DNA of 64,000 nt from Elgaria multicarinata webbii (Eukaryota > Chordata > Lepidosauria > Squamata > Anguidae): the NCBI RefSeq assembly GCF_023053635.1, contig NC_086179.1:8694001-8758000 (forward strand), in the 5' to 3' direction. Both the position numbers and the translations under genes were made by a program. Shown here piece after piece: positions 43,330 to 52,808 of this stretch. The number at the start of each line of letters is the position of its first letter. The first letter of the stretch is position 1. Below the pieces are notes generated by a model. The model saw only the letters and a list, made by a program, of their open reading frames with translations, had not been told where the DNA came from and ran no database searches.

Positions 43330-44170
43330 AGGTGACCCTACGGAAAGGAGGACAGGGCTCCTGTAGTTACTGCAGGCGTCAACCACACTAGCACTTAGAA
43401 TACTGTGTACAGTTCTGGTCGCCACATCTAAAAAAGGCTATTATGGAGCTGGAAAAAGCGCAGAAAAGGGCAACTAAAATGATTAAGGGCCTGGAGCATC
43501 TCCCCTACGAGGGAAGGCTACATCAACTGGGATTGCTTAGCTTGGCAAAAAGGAGGCTAAGGGGAGACATGGTAGAGGTGGACAAAATTATGCATGGTGT
43601 GGAGAATGTGGACAGGGAGACATTTTTCTCCCTCTCTCAAAATACTAGAACCCGGGGTCATCCCATGAAGCTGATTGGTGGGAGATCCAGGACAAATAAA
43701 AGGAAGTACTTCTTCACAAAGGCGCATAGTTAAATTATGGAACTCACTACCACAAGATGTGGTGATGGCCACCGATTTGGATGGCTTTAAAAGGGGGTCG
43801 GAAAAAGTACTGGAGGCGAAGGCTATCAATGGCTACTATCCATTGTAATCCTGTGTGCGCCAGTTGCTGGGGAACATGGGCGGGAGAGTGCTTTTGCACC
43901 ATGTCCTGCTTGTTCATCCCTGGCCGACGGCTGCTTGGCCCCTGTGTGAACAGAGTGCTGGACTAGATGGACCCTAGGTCTGATCCAGCATCCGGGCTCT
44001 TCTTATGTTCTTATGTATCCAATATAACAGTTATATTGAAAGGAGAATTTCAAGAGGTGTCATTTGTATGCATGCAGCACCTGGTGAAATTCCCTCTTCA
44101 TCACAACAGTTAAAACTGCAGGAGCCCTGCCCTCTTGACCAGATACAAAAGAGGCTGCAGCTTTAACTGG
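43330..44170. mobile_element. M1 MITE split by a CR1-like LINE
   Basis: The M1 left end (43330-43370, taaggtgaccctacgg ... gggctcctgta) resumes at 44018 (taacagttatattgaaagga) and runs to about 44170, where it is cut. The break falls within CTGTATCTTTAACAG of M1, and the insert is the LINE at 43388-44017 plus a short leader (gttactgcaggcgtcaacca). Confidence 0.75.
43388..44017 (+). mobile_element. CR1-like LINE 3' part (TTCTTATG tail family)
   Basis: The frame reads LEYCVQFW-type start, then [96 protein letters not shown], a frame break, then KLWNSLPQDVVMATDLDGFKRGSEKVLE. The 3' end is gctggactagatggacccta and ttcttatgttcttatg. Homology to CR1 ([22 protein letters not shown]) puts it near the CR1 group. 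Confidence 0.88.
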
Positions 44171-44667
44171 TTTGGCAAGGATGGCTTTGTAATCAGAAGC
44201 TATTTATATACCTTGGCGGGGCTTTGTCAGGGCATTGCTGAAGTAAGCGTCGGATGGAAACAATAGCCTCCGGCCTGCTTAAAGCCCTACGGCTTAACTC
44301 CCATTTTATTCCCTTTTGATCGGATTTTGTGTGATGGGAACCTTGTGATCCGAGCATTAAAAAAAAAAAGGCCACCATGGTTGACAAGCTCCCAGCTTGC
44401 CTAGGGGGCTGCTTGCATTGGCAGGAGCCAGGCTAGCAAGAATCATGGTCATGGGGAAAGGACGAATAAAGGTGTAATCCTAAGCATGTTTAGGCAGGAA
44501 AATGTCCTACAACTTCCAGCATTCCCCAGTCAACCATGCTGCCTGGGGGATGCTGGGAGGTGTAGAACTTTTTTCCTGTCTAAACACACAGAGGATTGCA
44601 GCTTAAAACGATTGTGAGGGTTGCTTTACCTGCACTACAAGGAAATGCTAAAGTGGTAGTTCAGTGT
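44171..44667. other. Unassigned stretch
   Basis: A short M3-like piece lies near 44500-44580 (acaacttccagcattcccca, gatgctgggaggtgtagaac). No gene is seen. Confidence 0.4.
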
Positions 44668-44970
44668 TAGGGTGACCATATGAAAAGGAGGACAGGGCTC
44701 CTGTACCTTTAACAGTTGTATAGAAAAGGGAATTTCAGCAGGTGACATTTGTATGCATGCAGCACCTGGTGAGATTCCCTCTTCATCACAACAGTTAAAG
44801 CGGCAGGAGCTATACTAGAGCGACCAGATTTAAAAGAGGGCAGCTTTAACTGTTGTGAGGGGATTTCACCAGGTGCTGCATGCATACAGATGGCACCTGC
44901 TGAAATTCCCTTTTCTATGCAACTGTTAAAGATATGGGAACCCTGTCCTCCTTTTCATATGGTCACCCTA
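44668..44970. mobile_element. M1 palindromic MITE
   Basis: The copy runs from TAGGGTGACCATATG to CATATGGTCACCCTA with the GCATGC core and the asymmetric centre gctatactagagcgaccag. The 8-bp flanks do not match. Confidence 0.88.
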
Positions 44971-45139
44971 CTCTATTCCCCTGAGGCGGCTGCCCCAGAG
45001 TGTCAGGGAGGAAGGAGAAACCCTGTAACTGCCCCTCTGCCTACCTTCAAACTGTGTGTGTATCAAAGCCACACACTTGTTAGGGAGGTCTACCACCTAG
45101 TGGCCAAAATGTTACTGCAGGCTTCAACCACACCAGCAC

Positions 45140-45340
45140 ATAGAATCATAGAATAGCAGAGTTGGAAGGGGCCTACAAGGCTATCAAGTCTAACCCCCTG
45201 CTCAATGCAGGAATCCACCCTAAAGCATCCCTGACAGATGGTTGTCCAGCTGCCTCTTGAAGGCCTCTAGTGTGGGAGAGCCCACAGCCTCCCTAGGGAA
45301 CTGATTCCATTGTCGCACTGCTCTAACAGTCAGGAACTCT
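45140..45340 (-). mobile_element. CR1 LINE 3' end
   Basis: The piece is tagaatcatagaatagcag, aagtctaaccccctgctc and, on minus, TVRAVRQWNQFPREAVGSPTLEAFKRQLDNHLSGM. It is truncated at the 5' side near 45340. Confidence 0.88.
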
Positions 45341-45599
45341 CCTCCACAGGAAATTAGCCTGCCCTTTTCATTAAATATATTTTGCCAGAAAGTGTGTTTC
45401 TCAATTGACAAAGGCTTTTGCCAGATTCTGCTGAAAGTGCTAGTTTCTTTTTCTCCACGACGTCTACCCTTTGCCATTCTTGTTCCTTTTCATTTTTTAA
45501 TGATGGTTTTTAGAAAGATTGCCTCTGACCTGGACTGCCATTTGATTTAAAAGGTGTCTAAGAAATTAATGCATAGGATTGTGAGGAGCAAATTCATTC
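45341..45599. other. Unassigned stretch
   Basis: No gene or repeat is recognised before the L2-type LINE. Confidence 0.35.
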
Positions 45600-46678
45600 C
45601 AGTTCTAGCTGGAGGTCCCTCTGTGTTTCCCTATTTTTATCACCTGTATGCCGATGATACACAATTATATCTCTCATCTCTGGAACTTTCTCCAGATGTT
45701 CACGATCGTATCTCGGCATGTCCTTCAGATATCTCAGCCTGGCTGCTTCATCGTCGTTTGAAACTTAACATGGCAAAGACTGAATTGCTTGTTTTTCCTC
45801 CTAAACCTTCTCCTCACCTCTCATTCTCTCTTACTGTCAACGATGTCACGCTTACTCCGGTCAAGGAAGCTTGTAGTCTTGGCTTTATATTTGACTCCTC
45901 GCTCTCCTTTACTCCTCACATCGAGGCAGTAGCTAAATCCTGTCGTTTCTTCCTGTATAATATTGCCAGGATTTGACCATTTTTGTCTGTCTCTTCTGCC
46001 AAGACTCTCGTTCACGCACTGGTTATCTCTCGGTTGGACTACTGCAACCTTCTTCTCTCTGGCCTTCCTTCGTCTCACATCAGTCCGCTGGTCTCTGTCC
46101 ACCACTCTGCCGCTAAGATCATCTTCTTGGCCCGCCGCTCTGACCATATCACTCCACTTCTGAAATCTCTTCATTGGCTTCCAATTCACTCCAGAATCCA
46201 ATATAAACTTCTCCTGTTGACCTTCAAAGCTCTCCACGGTCTAGCTCCTGCCTATCTCTCCTCTCTCATCTCACACTATCGCCCCGCTCGTGCTCTCCGC
46301 TCCTCTGATGCCATGCTTCTCGCCTGCCCAAGGACCTCCACTTCCCTTACTCGGCTTCGTCCTTTTTCTTCTGCTGCCCCTTACGCCTGGAACGCTCTTC
46401 CAGAACACTTGAGAACTACAAACTCAATCACTGCTTTTAAAACTCAACTAAAAACTTTTCTTTTCCCTATTGCCTTCAAATATTGAGTTTGTTCTGACTC
46501 TATACTGTTAGCTTCACCCTACCCGGTGCCTGTTTACACTTCCCTGTGCCTGTTTGCATTCTCCTTCCCTCTTTATTGTTTACTACAACTTATTAGATTG
46601 TAAGCCTATGCTGCAGGGTCTTGCTATTTACTGTGTTATCTGTACAGCACCATGTACATTGATGGTGCTATATAAATA

Positions 46679-46723
<45 letters not shown>
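45600..46723 (+). mobile_element. L2-type LINE 3' portion (GATGGTGCTATATAAAT tail)
   Basis: The frame begins in [21 protein letters not shown] (YADD at about 45646-45657) and runs LNMAKTELLVFPPKPS, SLGFIFDSSLSFTPHIEAVAKSCRFFLYNIARI to a TGA at 45974. It continues in the same frame FLSVSSAKTLVHALVISRLDYCNLLLSGLPSS ... YAWNALPEHLRTTNSITAFKTQLKTFLFPIAFKY. The TGA corresponds to CGA in the sister copy at 47605, a C-to-T change at a CpG. The 3' UTR has tgtaagcctatgctgcaggg, GTACAGCACCATGTACATTG and a (AAT)n tail of about 45 bp. Confidence 0.92.
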
Positions 46724-47604
46724 TGAAATAGAACTTATTAGGATGTGCACGTTGGTCTTCTGTGGCCTAAGTTGAGATTTATTTATTTACTTAATGGGGC
46801 GGGGGGGGGGGGGGGAGAGCTGTCTATATGCTCCAAAAGCCAGAATAAAACCAAGCAGCAATGCAGAGATTTAGAATACTGACTTAAAACAACAAAATTA
46901 AAAGATTAAGATTGTAAAATGTCAAAATACTGGGAAAATGAAAAGGTCTTTGATATGCCACAGGACTCTTTGTTGATTATCCTTCCCTATAACTGAGTAA
47001 TGGTTTTAAATGGTGGTTCCATATAGATGTACTGTTCGATTAGAGTCCACCAGGGGAAGAGACTTCAGAGTAGTGGTCCCCTCCTATGGAACTACCTGCC
47101 TCTGGAGATCAGGCAGGGGGTTGGACTAGATGGCCTTATAAGCCCCTTCCAACTCTATTATTCTATGATTCTATTCCTTCCAGTGCCCCCTGAAAACACT
47201 GTTGTTCCAGGAAGCCTTCCCCTAATGACCAGCCGCAGTTTATTTTGCACTTTGTTTCTTTTAAAAATTTACTTTTAATGTGTTTTTGTTCTGTTTTTAT
47301 TCTATTTTATTTTGTCCGCCGCTCCTAAATTCTGAATGGGGAACGGTATATAAATATTGTAAAATAAATAAAATAAATACATTAAATGGTAGACCATATT
47401 GCCATCTAATGCCCAGATAGGAGAAATACACCTTAAATGTCAAAAGCCCATAGTGGCGTTATTCGTTTCATTTCATTTAGTACATTTCTACGCTGCCCAG
47501 TAGACGAAGCTCACTGGGCAGTTTACAAAGATTAAAAGCCATTAAAAATGGATCATACAAAACCATTTACGTACTAACATATAGACAGAGAGCACATATA
47601 GATA
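46724..47604. mobile_element. Mosaic of short LINE tails
   Basis: 46770-46960 is a decayed minus-strand L2-type tail with a poly-G run (46800-46815). 47100-47178 is a CR1 tail on plus (gggggttggactagatggcc, ttattctatgattctat). 47280-47372 is a plus-strand LINE tail (ccgccgctcctaaattctga, AACGGTATATAAATATTG, AATAAA repeats). 47466-47600 is a minus-strand L2-type tail (ctacgctgcccagtagacga). No gene is seen. Confidence 0.65.
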
Positions 47605-48509
47605 TATACTGAATTGCTAGTTTTTCCTCCTAAACCTTCTCATCTCTCATTCTCTCTTACTGTCAATGATGTTACGCTTACTCCGGTCAAGGAAGCTCGT
47701 AGCCTTGGCTTTATATTTGACTCCTCGCTCTCCTTTATTCCTCATATTGAGGCAGTAGCTAAATCTTGTCGTTTTTTCCTGTATAATATTGCCAGGATTC
47801 GATCATTTTTGTCTGTCTCTTCTGCCAAGACGCTTGTTCATGCGCTGGTTATTTCACGGTTGGACTACTGCAACCTTCTTCTCTCTGGCCTTCCTTCTTC
47901 TCACATCAGTCCGTTGGTTTCTGTTCACCACTCTGCCGCAAAGATCATCTTCTTGGCTCGCCGCTCTGACCATGTTACTCCGCTTCTGAAATCTCTTCAT
48001 TGGCTTCCAATTCACTTCAGAATCCAATATAAACTTCTCCTGTTAACCTTCAAAGCTTTTCATGGTCTAGCTCCTTCCTATCTCTCCTCTCTCATCTCAC
48101 ACTATTGCCCCGCTCGTGCTCTTCGCTCCTTTGATGCCATGTTTCTCGCCTGCCCAAGGGCCTCTACTTCCCTTGCTCGGCTTCGTCCATTTTCTTCTGC
48201 TGTCCCTTACGCCTGGAACGCTCTTCCAGAACATTTGAGAACTACAAGTTCAATCGCAGCTTTTAAAGCTCAACTAAAAACTATTCTTTTTCCTAAAGCT
48301 TTTAAAACTTGATGTTGTGCGGACTTTATACTGTTAGTTTTACCCTACCCTGTACCTGCTTACCCTACCCTGTGCCTGTTGGCATTCTCTTCCCCTCCTT
48401 ATTGTTTTACTATGATTTTATTAGATTGTAAGCCTATGCGGCAGGGCCTTGCTGTTTACTGTTTTACTCTGTTCAGCACCATGTACACTGATGGTGCTAT
48501 ATAAATAAA

Positions 48510-48551
<42 letters not shown>
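47605..48551 (+). mobile_element. L2-type LINE 3' portion with open 232-codon frame
   Basis: The frame 47614-48312 reads MLVFPPKPSHLSFSLTVNDVTLTPVKEARSLGFIFDSS ... RSFLSVSSAKTLVHALVISRLDYCNLLLSGLPSSHISP ... LRTTSSIAAFKAQLKTILFPKAFKT without a stop. It is the sister of 45600-46723, starts further 3' (after YADD), and ends in GATGGTGCTATATAAATAAAT with AAAT/AAT repeats. Confidence 0.92.
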
Positions 48552-48557
<6 letters not shown>

Positions 48558-48606
48558 CAGTTTTAAACAGTCAACAATGAGGAAAGCCCAGACCTGATTA
48601 AAACTA

Positions 48607-48713
48607 GGGCCGGATCTACACTACTGCTTTAAAGTGCTTTATAACGCTTTAAAGCAGTCAAAGCGCTTTATAACTGTTATAAAGTGCTTTAAAGCAGTAG
48701 TGTAGATCCTGCC
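48607..48713. mobile_element. Palindromic MITE (GATCTACACTA ends), second copy
   Basis: The ends GGATCTACACTACTGCTTTA and TAAAGCAGTAGTGTAGATCC bound about 107 bp and fold into one hairpin. It is related to 33823-33969. Confidence 0.82.
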
Positions 48714-48905
48714 TAGGGCTGTGCACACCCTCCCCAAACTGCTTTGGATCCTGATCCGGAACTTCCGGGTTGGGCCCGAACCACGTCGGGCTGATCTGGA
48801 CCTCCCCTGATCCGCTCCGGAACCGGGCTATTATTTTTGTGGGTCCCTCTCACGACATTGTCTGCTCCGGATCAGCCTGCTCTGCTTTGGATCCAAGGAT
48901 CCGTA

Positions 48906-48997
48906 ACGGAGCAGAGGAAAGGAAAGGAAAGGAACCTCTCGTGCAAGCACTAAGTCATTACTGACTCTTGGAGGGACGCCAGCTTTCGCTGACGTTT

Positions 48998-49049
<52 letters not shown>

Positions 49050-49306
49050 TATTACATTTCTATACCACCCAATAGCCGGAGCTCTCTGGGCAGGCCTTAT
49101 AGCGGGGTGGTTTGCCGTTGCCTTCCCCGGCCGTGATTCCCTTTCCCCCAGCTAGCTGGGTACTCATTTTACTGACCTCGGGAGGATGGAAGGCTGAGTC
49201 GACCTGAGCCGGCTGCCTGAAACCAGCTTCCGCTGGGATCGAACTCCGGCCGTGGGGAGAGTTTCGGCTGCAGAAACTGCTGCTTTACCGCTCTGCGCCA
49301 CACCCC
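48906..49306 (-). mobile_element. Sauria SINE split by an L2-type tail
   Basis: On minus the head reads GTGGCGCAGAGCGGTAAAGC (A box) and GGAGTTCGATCCC (B box), a tRNA-like promoter. It is followed by the squamate Sauria body (gcagccggctcaggtcgact, ttccatcctcccgaggtcag) and the Bov-B-like tail (cctccaagagtcagtaatga, cttgcacgagaggttcc) ending in CTTTC/CCTTT repeats at 48906-48925. Around 49000-49092 a minus-strand L2-type tail with a long (TTTC)n run interrupts it. Sauria SINEs are known to move by means of Bov-B machinery. Confidence 0.88.
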
Positions 49307-49487
49307 TAATTAAAACCTTGAATCCCCAGAACAAAAATGACAGAATATACATAGCAGGAGAGATACTGAAGTTTTTGACAGCTCAGCAGATATTGCGGGA
49401 ACCTCTATTCCCCACCGCCAGATTGCCCCTTAGAGCAATGTTACCTTGGGATGTAGCTTTCTTCCAGAGGCATTATGGGAAATTAAT

Positions 49488-49570
49488 CAGTGGAGGCTGG
49501 TGGCTCTGAGGTCAGTGGACGGTGAATCCTTTCCGGGCTTCAGTCAGAACCCTAAAGGAGCTATGCAAGG
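49488..49570. mobile_element. M2 MITE left part
   Basis: The piece CAGTGGAGGCTGGTGGCTCTG ... cttcagtcagaaccctaaag matches the left half of the M2 element at 28670. The right half was not found. Confidence 0.6.
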
Positions 49571-49799
49571 TGGTCTTTCTTTCTCCCCACCCCCCACCAA
49601 ATGTTTTTCTTTTTTTGCTCTTCCGCCCCAAGTGGCCACACAAGTGCCAGCAAGAGTTTTGGTAGCCTGGCCTCCATTTGGCCTACTCCACAATGCACCA
49701 TACTTAGCATCCTTCTGGGGCATTTTGGGGTGCGGAGAGGTGAAAGCCGCCCCCAAACGTGGAAGAAAATGTTTGAAACTTCTGCAAAGTTTCTTAATC

Positions 49800-49977
49800 A
49801 CCCACATGTTTAGTTTTTTAACGGTTTTTAATGCTTTATGTGTATATGTTCTGTGTTTTAGAATTGTAAATTTTGTATACTCGTTTTTATCTTAATTTTA
49901 GAATTTCTGTAAACTGCCCAGAGAGCCCTAGCTATGGGAGCGGTATATAAGTGCAATAAATAAATAAATAAATAAAG
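49800..49977 (+). mobile_element. L2-type LINE 3' tail
   Basis: The segment reads tgtaaactgcccagagagcc, GGAGCGGTATATAAGTGC and AATAAATAAATAAATAAAG. It has a 3' UTR of about 120 bp like 21250-21420. The stretch 49571-49799 is unassigned. Confidence 0.8.
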
Positions 49978-50185
49978 TGGTCTTTTATTTCTAGGGGGAT
50001 AAGAAAAGAAAAACCTCTGGACTTTTCTGAGAAAAGAAAGTGTGCTGAGAAATTTTTGGCTCAGCTCTCGTTGGCATTCTTTAGGGCTCAGCACTTCTCC
50101 CAGGTTCTTCCAAAGGTTACATTCCTGAGGGGTGATGGCAGATACATCTTGTCTGTAATGCATGACAATTTCTCCGGAATTGCTT

Positions 50186-50545
50186 TTCCTTTGAACATCA
50201 TCACACAGGGGAAAATCGCGTTTGCTTACCGTCGCTTTCCCGCCCACCCGTTTGTCCCTCATTACTTCCTCTTTTGAAAGAGGAAGTAAACAACGTGGTC
50301 CATTCAGTGGGCTGTTTTGATCCCGCTGCTTCTCCTGCACAAAGCAGGAGATAGTGGCAACTTCCATCTTTAAAAATAAGTCGGATTTACTAGTGTGTGT
50401 TTTTTGTGGCGTGAAGAAGGCTAGAAGGGGCAGAAGGCGCATGGGAGGCAGACAATGTCGTGAGAGGGACCCACAAAAATCTGTGAGTCCCCAGTAATAA
50501 GTGTGCAGTAAAACACTCGTCTGATGGAAGTCCTCAAATGTCTTT
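50186..50545 (+). mobile_element. M5 non-autonomous DNA element, copy 3
   Basis: The element begins TTGAACATCATCACACAGGG and ends AACACTCGTCTGATGGAAG. It shares aaaatcgcgtttgc, agaggaagtaaac, gtggtccattcagtggg and gcgcatgggaggc-type strings with 10867-11248. An inverted local repeat (ttcctcttttgaaagaggaa) is present at 50266-50285. Confidence 0.65.
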
Positions 50546-51117
50546 TTGGAAACGATTTCTTTCCGATCAAATTGAATGAGGGTGGTCGAAAATAATGTTG
50601 GAGAAATTTTCGGCATGGTGTTAGTTTTAGTCTTGTCTGGTGCCGTAATACAGTCGAACTGCAGTGGTTAGACAGCCTGTTTGCTTCTTTTGAAATGACT
50701 CGCCAATAACTGAAACTCATATTACATTTTCCTTGCTGACTCACCGTTGGGTAAAAGCAAGAACGTTTGCAGGAGGCAGACGGCACACTGTGATGTATTC
50801 CAAATGCAGTTGGATGCCCTGTATTTGCATCCATGGTGATTGACTTGAGATGTAAGTGAATCACATGCTCTCTTTCTCCCCACCCATTCTCTGCAGCCCA
50901 CATATGCATGGAAGGACACCATCACTTGACCATCCAATCCATTGTTCCCCAGGAGAGACTCAAAAAACACAGAGAATGCTATTCTTCCCCGTACAAATAA
51001 GAAAGACGTCCGGCTTCCCTGCCTCAGTTGACTTGAATAAGGTGGAACTTCTAACTGGAAAACTAACAAGCTGTTCCTGGAGAAGGAAAATTCCATAGCT
51101 CAAGCTCTTGAATGGAA
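50546..51117. other. Unassigned stretch
   Basis: No gene is recognised; frames here (50421-50909, 50722-51096 minus) show no domain. Confidence 0.35.
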
Positions 51118-51722
51118 TATAAGAACATAAAAAGAGCCATGGTAGATCAGACGAAGGGTCTGTCCGGGATTGGATTTCCATTGTCCACAGTTTTAGACTC
51201 ACCCTCCCTGATGTAAGATTTACAGGATGTTTCATCAGCCAACTGAAATATCAAGGTTAACAATCAGAGTCTTGGCAGGAGTGGTCTGATTGCCAATTAG
51301 GGCTAAATTGTCTAGAAAGATAATGTGTTGTATATAAGTCCTGTACAGAAATCTATCTTTACTTCTTCTCTCCTGTGTAAATTGATGTCCATGGTACTGT
51401 GAGTTTGAAATAAAATGCTGTATATATCTTTGAGTAACCTAAGTCTTATGCCTCAGTAAATCGTTATTGAAGAACTACTGTCTGCTGTGGTCTGTCTATA
51501 ATATCTCTGTGGCTGCCACTGTGCACGTAAAATCTTCCAGCTGTGTTCTCTCTAGCCGGGGAGAAACTTTGCTACCGACAGGGTCCATCTAGTCCAGCAT
51601 TCTGTTCACACCAGTGGGAAGCCCACGAGATGGTTGTGAATGCAAGAGCACCCTCCCTCCCATGTTCCCCACCAATTCGTGTACATAGGCTTACTGCCTC
51701 AGATACTGGAGGAAGCACATAG
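51118..51722 (-). mobile_element. CR1-like LINE 3' end split by a solo LTR
   Basis: The CR1-like tail (taagaacataaaaagagcc, atcagacgaagggtc) at 51118-51160 resumes at 51581 (gggtccatctagtccagcat) and runs to about 51722. The insert is the LTR at 51161-51580. Confidence 0.88.
51161..51580. mobile_element. Solo LTR (fossil), 420 bp, with 5-bp target duplication
   Basis: The element starts TG (TGTCCGGGATTGG) and ends CA (TTGCTACCGACA), with GGGTC repeated on each side (51156-51160 and 51581-51585). Expected LTR parts are visible: a TATATAAG box near 51331, an AATAAA signal near 51410 and a downstream G/T-rich region. If transcription follows these signals the element is on the plus strand. No internal retroviral or Gypsy region remains, so this is the product of LTR-LTR recombination and is inert. 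The family is not certain; a 5-bp duplication occurs in several LTR groups. Confidence 0.82.
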
Positions 51723-51726
51723 CACA

Positions 51727-51940
51727 GAGCCAGTGTGATGTAGCGGCTAGAGTGTCGGACTGGGAGTTGGGAGATCTGGGATGTAGTTCCCACTCGGCCA
51801 ACCCACTGGGTGACTTTGGGCAAGTCACAGACGCTCAGCCCAACCTACCTCACAGGGTTGTTGTTGTGAGGATAAAATGGAGAGGAGAAGGAGGAGGATT
51901 TTGTACGCCGCCTTCTCTTCCTTGCAGGAAAAAAGGCGGG
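51727..51940 (+). mobile_element. tRNA-derived SINE of a second type
   Basis: The head gccagtgtgatgtagcggct agrees with a tRNA-like A box (TGTAGCGGCTAGAGT), followed by a decayed B box. The body is tgggtgactttgggcaagtc, cctacctcacagggttgttg and gaggataaaatggagagg, ending at gtacgccgcc and aaaaaggcggg. This body is common in squamate SINEs. Confidence 0.75.
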
Positions 51941-52194
51941 ATCCATGTTGGCTAAGGCTGATGAGAGTTGGAGTCCCAGAACATCCGGATGGTTACAGGT
52001 TCTTCAGTCCTGCTGAAATGCATTATGTATGTGCCTTGGACAACTGCTTGCTAACATCAATTGTCCAATATATGGATGCTAGAATATAGACTGGTTTTAT
52101 TTCAGAGTGCAATTCAAACCTTGTTTTGACCTTGAAAGCCTTTTATGGCCTGGAAGTTGGGTACCTAAAGGACGCTTACTCCCAAATGAACCTG
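51941..52194. other. Unassigned stretch
   Basis: A possible weak M3-like piece lies near 51957-51990 (gatgagagttggagtcccag). No gene is seen. Confidence 0.35.
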
Positions 52195-52430
52195 CCAGGT
52201 CAGCCTTCCCCAACCCACACTCACTTTATTATTATTATTATTTATTTATATAGCACCATCAATGTACATGGTGCTGTACAGATTACACAGTAAATAGCAA
52301 GACCCTGCCGCATAGGCTTACAATCTAATAAAGTTGTAGTAAACAATAAGGAGGGAAAGAGAATGCAAACAGGCACAGGGAAGTGTATGCTGGGAACTGT
52401 AGTCCAAGTTAAGGAAGACTGTGCCTCAGC
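52195..52430. mobile_element. M3 MITE split by an L2-type tail
   Basis: The M3 ends ggtcagccttccccaaccc and gggaactgtagtccaagtta flank a minus-strand L2-type tail (52227-52385: TTATTATTTATTTATATAGC, accatcaatgtacatggtgc, cttacaatctaataaagttg). This is the same 3' end type as 45600-46723. Confidence 0.75.
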
Positions 52431-52469
52431 AGTTCTGCAGTTAGGTGGTTGGTGACTGGAGAAATGAAC

Positions 52470-52808
52470 TTATTCATTTATTTATTGCATTTTTATATCG
52501 CCCAATAGCCGAAGCTCTCTGGGCGGTTTACAAAAAATTGATGTTGTGGGATGGAACACCCTCCCCAGGGAGGCTTGCTGAGTGCCACATTTTCTAGTCT
52601 GCTTTTAACGTCTGCCAAATTTGTTTTCAACGCTTGCTGCTCTTTTAATAGAATCATAGAATAGCAGAGCTGGAAGGGGCCTACAAGGCCATCGAGTCCA
52701 ACCCCCTGCTCAATGCAGGAATCCACCCTAAAGCATCCCTGACAGATGGTTGTCCAGCTGCCTCTTGAATGCCTCTAGTGTGGGAGAGCCCACAACTTCC
52801 CTAGTTGC
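52470..52808 (-). mobile_element. L2-type tail and CR1 tail, both minus
   Basis: 52470-52545 is an L2-type 3' tail (TTATTGCATTTTTATATCGC, ccgaagctctctgggcgg). 52648-52808 is a CR1 3' end (gaatcatagaatagcagagc, ggccatcgagtccaacc, ctctagtgtgggagagcc). About 100 bp of unassigned sequence lies between. Confidence 0.88.

Noticed and set aside
49230-49306. Possible tRNA gene on the minus strand
   Set aside because: This is the tRNA-like head of a Sauria SINE, followed by the Sauria body and a Bov-B-like tail.
49858-50616. 252-codon minus-strand frame
   Set aside because: It runs across an L2-type tail and an M5 element in antisense, with no recognisable domain.
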